Assembly: GCA_039805905.1 (NCBI GenBank)
Contig: JBDIVM010000002.1
Span: forward strand, 496,001-560,000
Origin: Thermohalobaculum sp039805905
GTDB lineage: Bacteria; Pseudomonadota; Alphaproteobacteria; Rhodobacterales; Rhodobacteraceae
Direction of reading: 5' to 3'
DNA: 64,000 bases
Positions 26,906 to 35,117 of this stretch are shown piece by piece; position 1 is the stretch's first letter, and each line of letters starts with the position of its first letter. The translations under genes were made by a program, and so were the position numbers. The notes under the pieces were generated by a model. It was not told the DNA's origin and searched no databases. It was given only the letters and a program-made list of their open reading frames with translations.

Positions 26906-28098
26906 TGCTGATTCCCGTCGCCGACGCGCTGGCCCGCATCCTCCGGCTGATCGAGGTCACCGGCGCCGAGACCGTGCCCGTGGCCGAATGTGCCGGCAGG
27001 GTCCTCGCGGCCGATGCCGTCGCCGCCCGCAGCCAGCCGCCCTTCACCGCCTCGGCGATGGATGGCTATGCGGTGCGCGCCTCGGACGCCGTGAAGGGCG
27101 CCAGGCTCAAGGTCACCGGCGAGGCGGCGGCGGGCAACGGCCATGGCGCCCCGGTCGGCCCCGGCGAGGCGATCCGCATCTTCACCGGCGCCCCTGTGCC
27201 CGAGGGTGCCGATGCCGTGCTGATCCAGGAGAACGCCGCCCGCGACGGCGACAAGGTCACCGTGCTCGAACCGCCCGCGCCGGGCGCCAATATCCGCCCC
27301 CAGGGCATGGACTTCCCGCAGGGTTTCCGGCTGACCGCCCCGCGCCGGCTGTCCGGCCGGGACGCGGCCTTGCTCGCGGCGATGAACGTGGCCGCGGTAG
27401 CCGTCCGCCGCCGCCCGGTGGTCGCGCTGATCCCCACGGGCGACGAGCTGGTTCGCCCCGGCGAAGCCCCGGGGCCGAACCAGATCGTGTCCTCCAACGA
27501 TGTGGGCATCGCCGCGACTCTGGCCGCGGCCGGCGCGGCGCCGCGCCGCTGTCCCATCGCGCGCGACAACCGGGCAAGCCTGCTCGCGGCGCTGGACGAG
27601 GCGCGGGACGCCGACATCATCGTGACGCTGGGCGGCGCTTCGGTCGGCGACCACGATCTCGTCGCCGCAGTCTTTGGCGAGGCCGGGCTCAGTCTGGATT
27701 TCTACAAGGTCGCCATGCGACCCGGGAAACCGCTGATGGCCGGCAGGATCGGCGGGCGCACCATGCTGGGCCTGCCGGGAAACCCGGTCTCGGCCATGGT
27801 CTGCGGCGAGATTTTCCTCCGCCCCGCCATCGACGCGGCGCTGGGGCTTCCGGCAGGGCCACGGGCGACCCGAATTGCGTTCCTCGCGCACGACCTCGGC
27901 CCGAACGCGCCGCGCGAGCACTACATGCGCGCGACCGTCACTCCCGCCGCCAACGGGACCCTGCGCTGCGACGTTGCCGCAGATCAGGATTCAAGCCTTG
28001 TCGGCGTCCTCGCGCGCGCCAATGCCCTGGCCATCCGGCCACCCGATGCGCCAACCGCGCGGGCCGGCGCCCCGGTCGCGGTGATCCTGCTCGACTGA
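26905..28098 (+). CDS. moeA: Molybdopterin molybdenumtransferase
   Basis: A 397-residue protein that inserts molybdate into adenylylated molybdopterin. It shows the N-terminal SAMDGYAVRASD, IFTGAPVPEGADAV, the GDELV and GGASVGDHD motifs of the MoaB/MogA-like domain, and the C-terminal beta barrel. The ATG is the second base pair after the moaC TGA (TGATG). It is the last gene of the trpG-moeA run. A GTTCC-GGGAAC hairpin with CCGGG/CCCGG arms at 28107-28125 may end the transcript. Confidence 0.95.
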   Translation: MLIPVADALARILRLIEVTGAETVPVAECAGRVLAADAVAARSQPPFTASAMDGYAVRASDAVKGARLKVTGEAAAGNGHGAPVGPGEAIRIFTGAPVPEGADAVLIQENAARDGDKVTVLEPPAPGANIRPQGMDFPQGFRLTAPRRLSGRDAALLAAMNVAAVAVRRRPVVALIPTGDELVRPGEAPGPNQIVSSNDVGIAATLAAAGAAPRRCPIARDNRASLLAALDEARDADIIVTLGGASVGDHDLVAAVFGEAGLSLDFYKVAMRPGKPLMAGRIGGRTMLGLPGNPVSAMVCGEIFLRPAIDAALGLPAGPRATRIAFLAHDLGPNAPREHYMRATVTPAANGTLRCDVAADQDSSLVGVLARANALAIRPPDAPTARAGAPVAVILLD

Positions 28099-28129
28099 CT
28101 CCGCCTTGTTCCGGGAACACCCCGGACTC

Positions 28130-28158
28130 TTGACACAAAAGCAGAACTTTCGTAGAAC
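28130..28158 (+). promoter_or_regulatory. lexA promoter (sigma-70 type)
   Basis: TTGACA at 28130-28135 is a consensus -35. Seventeen bases later TAGAAC at 28153-28158 fits a -10 element (four of six). The -10 lies inside the LexA box, so LexA binding would occlude RNA polymerase, giving autorepression. Transcription should start about 30 bases before the lexA ATG. Confidence 0.7.
28144..28158. promoter_or_regulatory. SOS box (LexA operator) of lexA
   Basis: GAAC-TTTCGTA-GAAC matches the alphaproteobacterial direct-repeat LexA operator (GTTC-N7-GTTC on the other strand) exactly. It overlaps the -10 of the lexA promoter, 41 bases before the ATG. Confidence 0.88.
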
Positions 28159-28198
28159 ATCCCCTGATATGAGGAACAAACCGGCGGGGGCCTCGGCC

Positions 28199-28927
28199 AT
28201 GCTGACGAAGAAGCAGTACGAGCTGCTGATGTTCATCCACAAGCGGGTTCAGCGTTCCGGCGTCTCTCCTTCCTTCGACGAAATGAAGGAGGCGCTCAAC
28301 CTGCGGTCGAAATCGGGGATCCATCGGCTGATCACGGCCCTCGAGGAGCGCGGCTTCATCCGCCGCCTCGCCCACCGCGCCAGGGCGGTGGAGATCCTGC
28401 GGCTGCCCGACAACATCGAGGACACCCGCCCGAGCCGCAGCACCTTCCGCCCCTCGGTGATCGAGGGAAACCGAAGCGCGACGCCGCCTGCGCCCCGGGC
28501 GTCGGCTCTCTCCGGCATGGTCCCGGTGCCGGGCGACGGCGACGCACGCGATGTGCCCCTGATCGGCCGGATCGCCGCCGGCGCCCCGATCGAGGCGCTG
28601 GAGCAGGGCCCGACACCGCTCGGTATCCCGTCGATCATGCTCTCGCCCGCCGCCGAGCACTACGCACTCGAGGTCAAGGGCGACTCGATGATCGAAGCCG
28701 GCATTTTCGAGGGCGACATCGTAGTGATCCGCCGCCAGGACACGGCCGAGAACGGCGACATCGTGGTGGCGCTGATCGAGGACAGCGAGGCAACGCTGAA
28801 GCGCCTCCGCCGCAAGGGTGGCGCCGTCGCGCTCGAGGCCGCGAACCCTGCCTATGGCACACGCCTCTACCGGACGGACCAGGTCAGGATCCAGGGCAAG
28901 ATGGTCGGTTTGATCCGGACCTATTGA
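28199..28927 (+). CDS. lexA: SOS repressor LexA
   Basis: A 242-residue repressor. The N-terminal winged helix (1-65, starting MLTKKQYELLMFIHKRVQ) binds SOS boxes. The C-terminal S24 peptidase domain contains the autocleavage site Ala128-Gly129 (RIAAGAPIE), the nucleophile Ser163 (KGDSMIEAG) and the general base Lys201 (ATLKRL). A linker of about 50 residues is longer than in E. coli, as usual in Rhodobacterales. The ATG at 28199 was chosen over in-frame upstream codons because those would be transcribed through the operator. RecA, the co-protease, is also in the window with its own box. Confidence 0.96.
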   Translation: MLTKKQYELLMFIHKRVQRSGVSPSFDEMKEALNLRSKSGIHRLITALEERGFIRRLAHRARAVEILRLPDNIEDTRPSRSTFRPSVIEGNRSATPPAPRASALSGMVPVPGDGDARDVPLIGRIAAGAPIEALEQGPTPLGIPSIMLSPAAEHYALEVKGDSMIEAGIFEGDIVVIRRQDTAENGDIVVALIEDSEATLKRLRRKGGAVALEAANPAYGTRLYRTDQVRIQGKMVGLIRTY

Positions 28928-28939
28928 GGCGGGCGCGAC

Positions 28940-29514
28940 TTACAATCCCGTGATCTCAAATTTCAGCGGCGCGTGGTCGGAGAATTCGGTGATCCATTGA
29001 TCGCGCGCCGCCGCTGAGCCAAGCGTGGCCAATCCCGCCACCTTTACCTCGCTCCCTCCCGCGTCAGTGATCTGCATATGGCGCGCCACCAACATATGGC
29101 CCAGATCGGAGGGGGGCGGAGGTCGAGCCGTTGGAGAACGTGAACCGCTGGCTCTTCGTGGCCGCGTGCAGTCACGGTCAGCAGCCCGCTTGGTCCGAGT
29201 TTCGGATTGCTGCGCTTGAATTCATTCCGCTGGGTGAAGAGGGCGGTCAGGCCCGACCGCACGCCGATGAGGATCTGTCGCGACTGGTCGCCTTCGGTGA
29301 TGCTGAAGCCTTAATCCGGCAGGTCGCGGGTGAACCGCTCGAACACGGCCTTGCCTTCGACTTCCCGGATGCCGAAAACATCCGGGGTCTCCTGCTTGAG
29401 CAAATCGGCCACCCGCTGGACGCGCCGCTGCCGCGCCGGGCGGGTTCTGTCGTCGATCCCGCCGCCCGCACTGAAATGCTCGATGTTCCAGGAAATCACC
29501 GACAGGCTCGCCAT
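28940..29514 (-). pseudogene. Broken endonuclease/exonuclease/phosphatase family gene
   Basis: The reading starts MASLSVISWNIEHFSAGGG with the Asn/Glu-type EEP start, then QETPDVFGIREVEGKAVF. An in-frame TAA follows at 29311-29313. The same frame continues as GFSITEGDQSRQILIGVRSGL and TQRNEFKRSNP to about 29140. The reading then shifts: a C-terminal piece in another frame gives RDQWITEFSDHAPLKFEITGL and stops at 28940, keeping the SDHAPL motif. Compared with family members of about 330 residues, roughly 140 residues of the middle, including the expected GDLN motif, are gone. It follows lexA convergently. Confidence 0.82.
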
Positions 29515-29578
29515 TTCGAATACCTCCTGTCGCCGATCCGTCGATCAGGCGCCCGGCCGAAACCTGCCGCAACCTGGC

Positions 29579-30739
29579 TCAAGGGCGCCGCCGAGGCCCG
29601 GAGTGGTTCGCCGTATCCCGAGCGGGTGGCAGAGCAAACCGGTCGGCCCGGAATGGCGCAATCGGCAGATCGGCCATGCCACAGGTGACGAGATCGGCGA
29701 TGATCCGCCCGGTCACCGGCGCAAGCTGGAAGCCGTGGCCGGAATAGCCGAAGCTGTGCCACGCGCCTTCCTCGGTGGCGCTCGGCCCGAGCACCGGTAT
29801 CTCGTCGGGCGTGACCGCCTCGATCCCCGCCCAGGCGCGGACGATCTGCGTGCCGCGAAGCTGTGGAAACAGCGCCACCACCGTCGCCGCGCTGGCGCCC
29901 AGCCCGGCGAGGCGGGTAACCGCGCCATTCTGCTCTGGCTCGACCCGGCCCCGGTAGCCGCCGCCGATCAGCACCGTGCCGTTGGCGAACTGCTTGAACG
30001 AGAGCTTGCGACCTGCCGCTCCCAGCACCGGAGTCAGGAAGGGCGCAACCCGCTCGGTGATCATCAGCATGAGCGCCCCGGCCCGGCAGGGAATGCGCTC
30101 GCCCAGCATCGCGGCGATCTCCGGTCCCCAGGCGCCGGCGGCATTGACCAGCACGGGCGCCTCGAAGCGCCCGCTTCCGGCTTCGACTTTCCAGACGCCT
30201 GCACGCCGGGAGAGGCGCGTGACCGGTGCGCCGGCGCAGACGGTCACGCCCAGCGCCTCCGCGCGGCGGCGGAAGGCCGTTACGGTGCGAAAGGGGTTGG
30301 CCGCTCCGTCGTTCCGGCAGACCATGGCACCGAGACAATGGGGGGCGATGGCGGGAACCATGGCGCGAAGCCCGTTCTGCCCGACGATTTCCTCATGCTC
30401 GAAGCCGAGCGCACGAACCCGGGTCGCCCGGTCCGTCAGCTGCTGCAGCTCGGCCTCGGTCTCGGCCACCTTCACCTGACCGCAGGGTATGAAGCCGCAA
30501 TCGTCGCCGACCAGGTCGCCGATCCGCTGCCACAGCTCCAGCGCCGCGACCGAGAGCGGAATCTCGGCGAACTGGCGCCCGAGGCGGCGCACACCGCCCG
30601 CATTGACCCCCGAGGCGTGGCGGCCCGGATAGTCGCGCTCCAGCACCAGCGGCCGCAACCCCGCCCTGGCAAGGTGCAGCGCGGCGGAGAGGCCGTGCAG
30701 ACCACCGCCCGCTATGATCGCGTCAGTGGCCGTCGTCAT
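29579..30739 (-). CDS. FAD-dependent amine/amino-acid oxidoreductase (DAO family)
   Basis: A 386-residue flavoprotein. The N-terminal dinucleotide-binding motif is AIIAGGGLHGLSAALHLA, and the C-terminal FAD contact is SFGYSGHGFQLAPVTGRI, the DAO/glycine-oxidase pattern. No signal peptide is seen. It is the last gene of a four-gene minus-strand operon and overlaps the previous gene by 17 bases. It is a second DAO-type subunit beside the one at 32414-33517, which simple HcnABC or opine oxidase sets do not need. Likely substrates are secondary amines such as N-methyl amino acids or opines, but sequence alone does not decide. Confidence 0.83.
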   Translation of the reverse strand: MTTATDAIIAGGGLHGLSAALHLARAGLRPLVLERDYPGRHASGVNAGGVRRLGRQFAEIPLSVAALELWQRIGDLVGDDCGFIPCGQVKVAETEAELQQLTDRATRVRALGFEHEEIVGQNGLRAMVPAIAPHCLGAMVCRNDGAANPFRTVTAFRRRAEALGVTVCAGAPVTRLSRRAGVWKVEAGSGRFEAPVLVNAAGAWGPEIAAMLGERIPCRAGALMLMITERVAPFLTPVLGAAGRKLSFKQFANGTVLIGGGYRGRVEPEQNGAVTRLAGLGASAATVVALFPQLRGTQIVRAWAGIEAVTPDEIPVLGPSATEEGAWHSFGYSGHGFQLAPVTGRIIADLVTCGMADLPIAPFRADRFALPPARDTANHSGPRRRP

Positions 30740-32132
30740 CGTCCGCCGGATCGGGCAAATCCATCGCCGCCAGTTCGCCCAGCGTGACCGGCTTCAGCGG
30801 CGGCCGGATGCGGTAGTAGCCGACCTCCGCGACCGGCACGCCGCGCCGGGCGGCGATCACCGAGGCGACGGTCAGGCCGCAGTAGCGGCCCTGGCATGGA
30901 CCCATGCCGGGCCGTCCGAAGGCCTTGGCCTGGTTCGGGCCGAGGCAGCCGAGATCGGCGAAGTCGCGGACCTTGCCTGCGGTGACCTCCTCGCAGCGGC
31001 AGAGGATCGTCTCGTCGGGCGGGTCGAGGAACTCGGGCGATGGCGCATAGAGCGCATCGAGGAACGGGCGCGCCCGCAGGTGCCTCTCCAGAGCCCGCCG
31101 CTCGGGCGCAGCGCGGCGATCCAGCTCCGCCGTGTCGATCCGCCCGAGCCCCGCGAGCGCCGCCAACGCCGCGAGCCGCCCGCCATGCGCCGCCGCCTCG
31201 GCGCCGGTGATGCCGCCGCCATCGCCGGCAATCAGGATGCCATCGGCCCCGGTCCGCCCGAACCGGTCGAGCCGAGGCCGCCAGCACTTCTGGCGCTCGT
31301 CCCAGGCATGATCGAGGTTCAGCGCCCGGCTCGCCTGCACGTTTGGCACCACGCCGCAGTGGATCAGGAGCGCCGCGCAGGGCAACCGGTGTGCCCTTCC
31401 CTCGGCGGTGAAGCTCAGCGCCTCGACCCGCCCCTCCCCCTCGGCGCGCAGCCCGGAAGCGGCGCGGAAATGCGGTATGCCGGCGCGGCGGATGCGGGCG
31501 AGCAGCCCGATTCCTTTCAGCAGATAGCGCGGGATTGCCAGCGCACCCGGCAGATGCGGCAGCGCGAGGAAACGGTTCGCGGGTGGCGTCGTCTCGACAA
31601 GGGCAGCAATCTCCTGCCCGGCGGCCAGGTATTGCGCCGCGAGCAGAAACAGCAGCGGCCCGCTGCCAGCCAGAACCAGCGGCACCGGCGGGAGCAGACC
31701 CGAGGTCTTGAGCAGGATCTGGCCCGCCCCCGCCGTCATCACGCCCGGCAGCGTCCAGCCGGGGAAGGGCATCGGCCGCTCGGTGGCGCCAGTGGCCAGG
31801 ATCAGCTGCCGCGCCGCAACCTGCCGCGCCACCCCGGCGACCGAGAACGAAACCGACCGCCCGCGCGTGACCTCCCAGACCGTCGCGCCGCCGGTGAAGC
31901 TGACCCCCGGCCGGTCGAGCGCCGCCAGCAGCCCGCGTCCGGCGGCATAGTCCTTACCGAGCACGCGCAGCCGCGCAGGCGTCGCGCTGCCGAGGCCGCG
32001 GTAGATCTGCCCGCCCGGCGCCGGCTGCTCGTCGAGCAGCATCACCCCGGCGCCCGCCGCGCCCAGCACCTCCGCCGCCGCCAGCCCGGCGGGGCCGGTA
32101 CCGATGACGGCGACCTCGGTCTCAGCCGGCAT
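30723..32132 (-). CDS. FAD/NAD(P)-binding oxidoreductase subunit with BFD-like [2Fe-2S] domain (HcnB/OoxA-like)
   Basis: A 469-residue protein. The N-terminal FAD site is VAVIGTGPAGLAAAEVL-like (AVIGTGPAGLAAAEVLG), followed by LDEQPAPGGQIYRG. A second Rossmann motif VLAGSGPLLFLLAAQYLA and GILIAGDGGGITGAEAA complete the pyridine-nucleotide-disulfide reductase fold. The C-terminal domain has CRCEEV and then GMGPCQGRYC, giving four cysteines for a BFD-type cluster. This matches the alpha-like subunit of HcnABC, opine oxidase and related sarcosine oxidase-like dehydrogenases. It overlaps its neighbours by 11 and 17 bases, so the complex is probably made stoichiometrically. Confidence 0.87.
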   Translation of the reverse strand: MPAETEVAVIGTGPAGLAAAEVLGAAGAGVMLLDEQPAPGGQIYRGLGSATPARLRVLGKDYAAGRGLLAALDRPGVSFTGGATVWEVTRGRSVSFSVAGVARQVAARQLILATGATERPMPFPGWTLPGVMTAGAGQILLKTSGLLPPVPLVLAGSGPLLFLLAAQYLAAGQEIAALVETTPPANRFLALPHLPGALAIPRYLLKGIGLLARIRRAGIPHFRAASGLRAEGEGRVEALSFTAEGRAHRLPCAALLIHCGVVPNVQASRALNLDHAWDERQKCWRPRLDRFGRTGADGILIAGDGGGITGAEAAAHGGRLAALAALAGLGRIDTAELDRRAAPERRALERHLRARPFLDALYAPSPEFLDPPDETILCRCEEVTAGKVRDFADLGCLGPNQAKAFGRPGMGPCQGRYCGLTVASVIAARRGVPVAEVGYYRIRPPLKPVTLGELAAMDLPDPADDDDGH

Positions 32133-32448
32133 CGGCGGTGGCCTCCGGCAACGGGCGGGCGCCCCGCATGCGGCGCACCCGCATCCCCGGCGCGACCGGG
32201 GTCATGCAGGCCTGGCAATTCGGCTCACCGTCGATCTCCACGAGGCAGTCGAAGCAGGCACCCATCATGCAGAAGGGACCGCGCGGCGCCCCGGAGACCG
32301 GGGTCTGGCGGCCGGCGAGGATGCCCGCCGCCAGCATCGCGGCGGCGACGGTGTCACCCTCGCGCGCCGCCACCGCCACGCCGTCTATCTCGAAGGCGAC
32401 AGGCGCGCCTGTCTCATCCAGTCGCCTGAAGCCGGAATCTCTCGGCAC
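32122..32448 (-). CDS. (2Fe-2S)-binding small subunit (HcnA-like)
   Basis: A protein of about 108 residues resembling the N-terminal ferredoxin-like domain of heterotetrameric sarcosine oxidase alpha. The cluster cysteines are in PFCMMGACFDCLVEIDG and NCQACMTPV. I prefer the GTG at 32448 because GGAGGT stands five bases upstream; an ATG at 32475 would add nine residues and also overlap the preceding gene. In HcnABC this subunit passes electrons from the flavin sites. It lies inside the overlapping four-gene operon. Confidence 0.82.
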   Translation of the reverse strand: MPRDSGFRRLDETGAPVAFEIDGVAVAAREGDTVAAAMLAAGILAGRQTPVSGAPRGPFCMMGACFDCLVEIDGEPNCQACMTPVAPGMRVRRMRGARPLPEATADAG

Positions 32449-33517
32449 CGAACACCTCCATGTAGCCGGGCGCATCCCCGCCGCGCTCCAGCGTCAACCA
32501 GCCGGGCAGCACCAGCGCATGCGCCGCCGCCAGCGTCACCCCGCTGTGACAGTTGATCACTGACGCGCCGGGGCATTCGCGCGAGCGCTCGTAGATCGGA
32601 TTCCCGTCAGGGCTCATCACCCGCAGCGCCCCCCAGGCGCGGACCAGCCTCACCCGCTCGAGCAGCGGGAAGTAGCGGATGGCGCGGCGGGCGAGATGCG
32701 CCATGACCTCGGTACTTGTACCATCGTCGAAGCCCGCATCCTCTCTCGAGTCCCCAATCTGCACCGCCCCCTCGCCGACCTGGCGGACGCGCGCGAGCGG
32801 GAGTCTCAGGAACGGGCGGACCTTCTCGGTCACCAGCACCTGGCCGCGCTCGGGCCGGACGGGCGCATCGAGCCCGACCATCGGCGCAAGCCGGGCATTG
32901 CCGAGCCCGGCCGCGAGGACTACCTGTCCCGCGCGCCACTCGCTGCCCCCGGCGCACCGGATGCGGAAGCCGCCCCCCAGAGGTTCCACGGCCTCGACCG
33001 CCGCGCCGTTCACCAGCCGCCCGCCGGCGCGGGCGAAGGCGGTATGCAGCGCCCGGAGCAGGTAGAGCGGATTGACATGCCCGTCCATCGGGCAGTGGAT
33101 CGCGCCCACCACCTCCGGGCCGATCTCAGGTACCAGCGCGCGGGCGGCATTGGCGCCCAGATACTCGAACGGGTAGTCGCCACCCAGGGCGTCGCGCAGC
33201 CCCTCGAGCTTCGCCACCCCCGCCGCCGCCTCGGCCTCGGACAGGAAAAGCGTCATGCCGCCGGGCTGGGAGAGCTCGGGCCTGACGCCACTGGCTGCAG
33301 AGAGTTCCTCTGCCAGCGAGGGCCAGAGTCGGGCCGAGAGCCGGGTCCACCGGGCATAGTCGGGCATCCCCGCGCCCTTGCCCTGCACCCAGATCAGCCC
33401 GAAATTGCCGCGCGAGGCGCGGATGGCCCGGTCACCCTCGTCGAACACCGTCACCTGCCGGCCAAGGCGGAGCAGGCCCCAGCCCACCGCCATGCCAACC
33501 AGCCCGCCGCCGATCAC
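32414..33517 (-). CDS. FAD-dependent oxidoreductase (HcnC/OoxB-like, DAO family)
   Basis: A flavoprotein of about 367 residues, first gene of the operon. The start is uncertain: the GTG at 33517 begins MIGGGLVGMAVGWGLL, which cuts into the first beta strand (TRIAVIGGG), and no in-frame ATG is close upstream. The C-terminal FAD motif SVINCHSGVTLAAAHAL is typical of this family. With the small iron-sulfur protein and the FAD/NAD-type subunit it makes a complete HcnABC-like dehydrogenase. These oxidise amines such as glycine, opines or proline at the membrane and feed the respiratory chain. Confidence 0.85.
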   Translation of the reverse strand: MIGGGLVGMAVGWGLLRLGRQVTVFDEGDRAIRASRGNFGLIWVQGKGAGMPDYARWTRLSARLWPSLAEELSAASGVRPELSQPGGMTLFLSEAEAAAGVAKLEGLRDALGGDYPFEYLGANAARALVPEIGPEVVGAIHCPMDGHVNPLYLLRALHTAFARAGGRLVNGAAVEAVEPLGGGFRIRCAGGSEWRAGQVVLAAGLGNARLAPMVGLDAPVRPERGQVLVTEKVRPFLRLPLARVRQVGEGAVQIGDSREDAGFDDGTSTEVMAHLARRAIRYFPLLERVRLVRAWGALRVMSPDGNPIYERSRECPGASVINCHSGVTLAAAHALVLPGWLTLERGGDAPGYMEVFGAERFRLQATG

Positions 33518-33717
33518 GGCGATCCGGGTCTCGCCCCTCGCATCTGGTCTGCCGCCGCCCTTCAGCTTCCGCTCCCGCGCCAGTCCGCGGCCGGCTGGCC
33601 TGGCCGAGGATGATGCCCCGGCCGGGCGGAGGAGGATTGCCGGCCCCGGATGATTCCTCCTGCTCGTGCAGAGACTCCACTGTTTCCACGTTCTTTGCCA
33701 GTCTCGAGGCTGCTAGG

Positions 33718-33740
33718 CTCCGATAAATCACATATCGGAG
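33718..33740. promoter_or_regulatory. Inverted-repeat operator candidate
   Basis: CTCCGATA and TATCGGAG form a perfect 8-bp inverted repeat with a 7-base spacer, in the divergent gap between the flavoprotein operon and the decayed operon. It ends 24 bases before the first remnant start codon. The layout fits a dimeric regulator (LysR-type T-N11-A is possible). No regulator gene is adjacent. Confidence 0.55.
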
Positions 33741-33764
33741 AGTGACGGCCCGGACAGAACGACG

Positions 33765-34125
33765 ATGCGCCATCTTTCCATTCTTGCCCTTGGCGGAGAC
33801 CGTATCGGACCCGAGGTCCTGGCAGCTGGACTCGACGTCGCCGGAGCGGGCGCGCGACTCGCCGGCTTCCGGCTCGATGTCGCCTAGGACCTGCTGCCCG
33901 GCGCCGCCTGGGATAAGTATGGCGCCTTCTGCCGCGACGAGACATTGCAGCCCGCCAGATCGGCGGACGCAGTGCTGGTCGGCACCGTCGGCGGACCCCG
34001 GTGGGACGGTATCCGGGTTCCCGGCGGGCCAGAGATGCGGGACGGGCAGCGCTGTGCCTACGATACCGCCGCCTGTGGCGGGGCCGAGATCAGGCGCTGC
34101 CGATGTGATCTCGCGAAATGCCGGC
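33765..34125 (+). pseudogene. Remnant of isocitrate/isopropylmalate dehydrogenase family gene
   Basis: The reading begins MRHLSILALGGDRIGPEVLA, the start of a LeuB/tartrate dehydrogenase-type enzyme, and meets an in-frame TAG at 33885. The same frame resumes with DLLPGAAWDKYGAFCRDETL, VLVGTVGGPRWDGIRVPGG and EMRDG. It then jumps, still in frame, to CAYDTAACGGAEIRR, which belongs near the C-terminus. About two thirds of the gene is deleted, including the substrate and metal sites. The end is set where homology passes to the aldehyde dehydrogenase remnant and is approximate. Confidence 0.78.
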
Positions 34126-35117
34126 CGGATCGGCGAGGCCGAGTCCCGCGACAACGCAAGGCGGCCGCGTAACATCACTCCCTCGCTGGCCGAAGGCGCC
34201 TGGCCGGTCGACAGCTTTGGTTACGACGCGGGCATGCGCGACAAGTTCGAGGGAGGGCTGATACCGGCCGAGGTTCCCGACATGCACAACTGCCTGAAAT
34301 GGGAACCGTTCGGCGTGGCGGCGATCGTGCTGCCGTGGAACTCGCCGATCGGGACGCTGATCTGCAAACTCGCCCCGTGCCTCGCCGCCGGCAAAACCGT
34401 CGTGATCAAGCCGTCCGAACACGCCTCCTGCTCAACGCTGGAGTTGACGGATCTGCTGCTCGACGCCGATCTGCCACCAGGTGTCCTGAACGTTGTCACG
34501 GGCTACGGCGCCACCACGGGCGAGCCCCTCATCGATCACCCCGATGTCCGGATCGTCTCGTTCACCGGCGGCACGGCAGGAGCGAGGGCCGGCGCCGCGG
34601 TGGCCGCGCGACAGGTCAAGCCGATCATTCTGGAACTCGGCGGCAGGTCACCGCAGATCGTGCTGGCAGATGCCGATCTCGAGCTTGCCGCCAATGGCGT
34701 TGTCGCCGGAATCTTTCCGGTCGCCGGGCACCGGCTGCTGCTCGACGGGTGAATCTTTGCCGGCGTTCCGCACAGGACAACCCTCGCGCAGACCGAGATC
34801 TTCGGCCCGGTCGCCTCGAACACGGCCTGGGACGACGAGGATGAGGTCGTAAGGATGGCAAACGATACGATTGTCGGCCTTGCCGCCGGCATCTGGTGCA
34901 GCGACATTGCGCGCGCGATGCGGCTGACCGATCGGGTGGAGGCAGGCACGGGGTATGTCAAAAACTACTTCAATTTCACATCTTAAAGGCATGCCTAGGC
35001 TATAAAAAATCTGGCAACGGACGTGAGAACGGCTGGGAGGGCATGCGCTGCTTCCTGCAGACGAAGTCGGTCTGGCTCGCCACCCGGCCGCGCCGGCCGG
35101 ACCCGCTTCCCGAATGA
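34126..35117 (+). pseudogene. Remnant of aldehyde dehydrogenase gene
   Basis: The first part reads PDMHNCLKWEPFGVAAIVLP, NSPIGTLICKLAPCLAAGK and LELGGRSPQIVLADADLEL, clear NAD-dependent aldehyde dehydrogenase sequence. The N-terminus is missing. The segment around the catalytic Cys (GQxC) is lost, with GIFPVAGHRLLLDG followed by a TGA at 34750. The same frame continues with TEIFGPVAS and DEDEVVRMANDTIVGLAAG to a TAA at 34984. The C-terminal end lies in another frame (GNGRENGWEGMRCFLQTKSV) and stops at 35117. There are at least four independent lesions. The stop overlaps the start of the next remnant (ATGA), showing an ancestral coupled operon. Confidence 0.85.

Noticed and set aside
34126..34752. 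Aldehyde dehydrogenase frame as a functional gene
   Set aside because: It lacks the N-terminus and the catalytic-cysteine region and continues past stops and a frameshift, so it was called a pseudogene.
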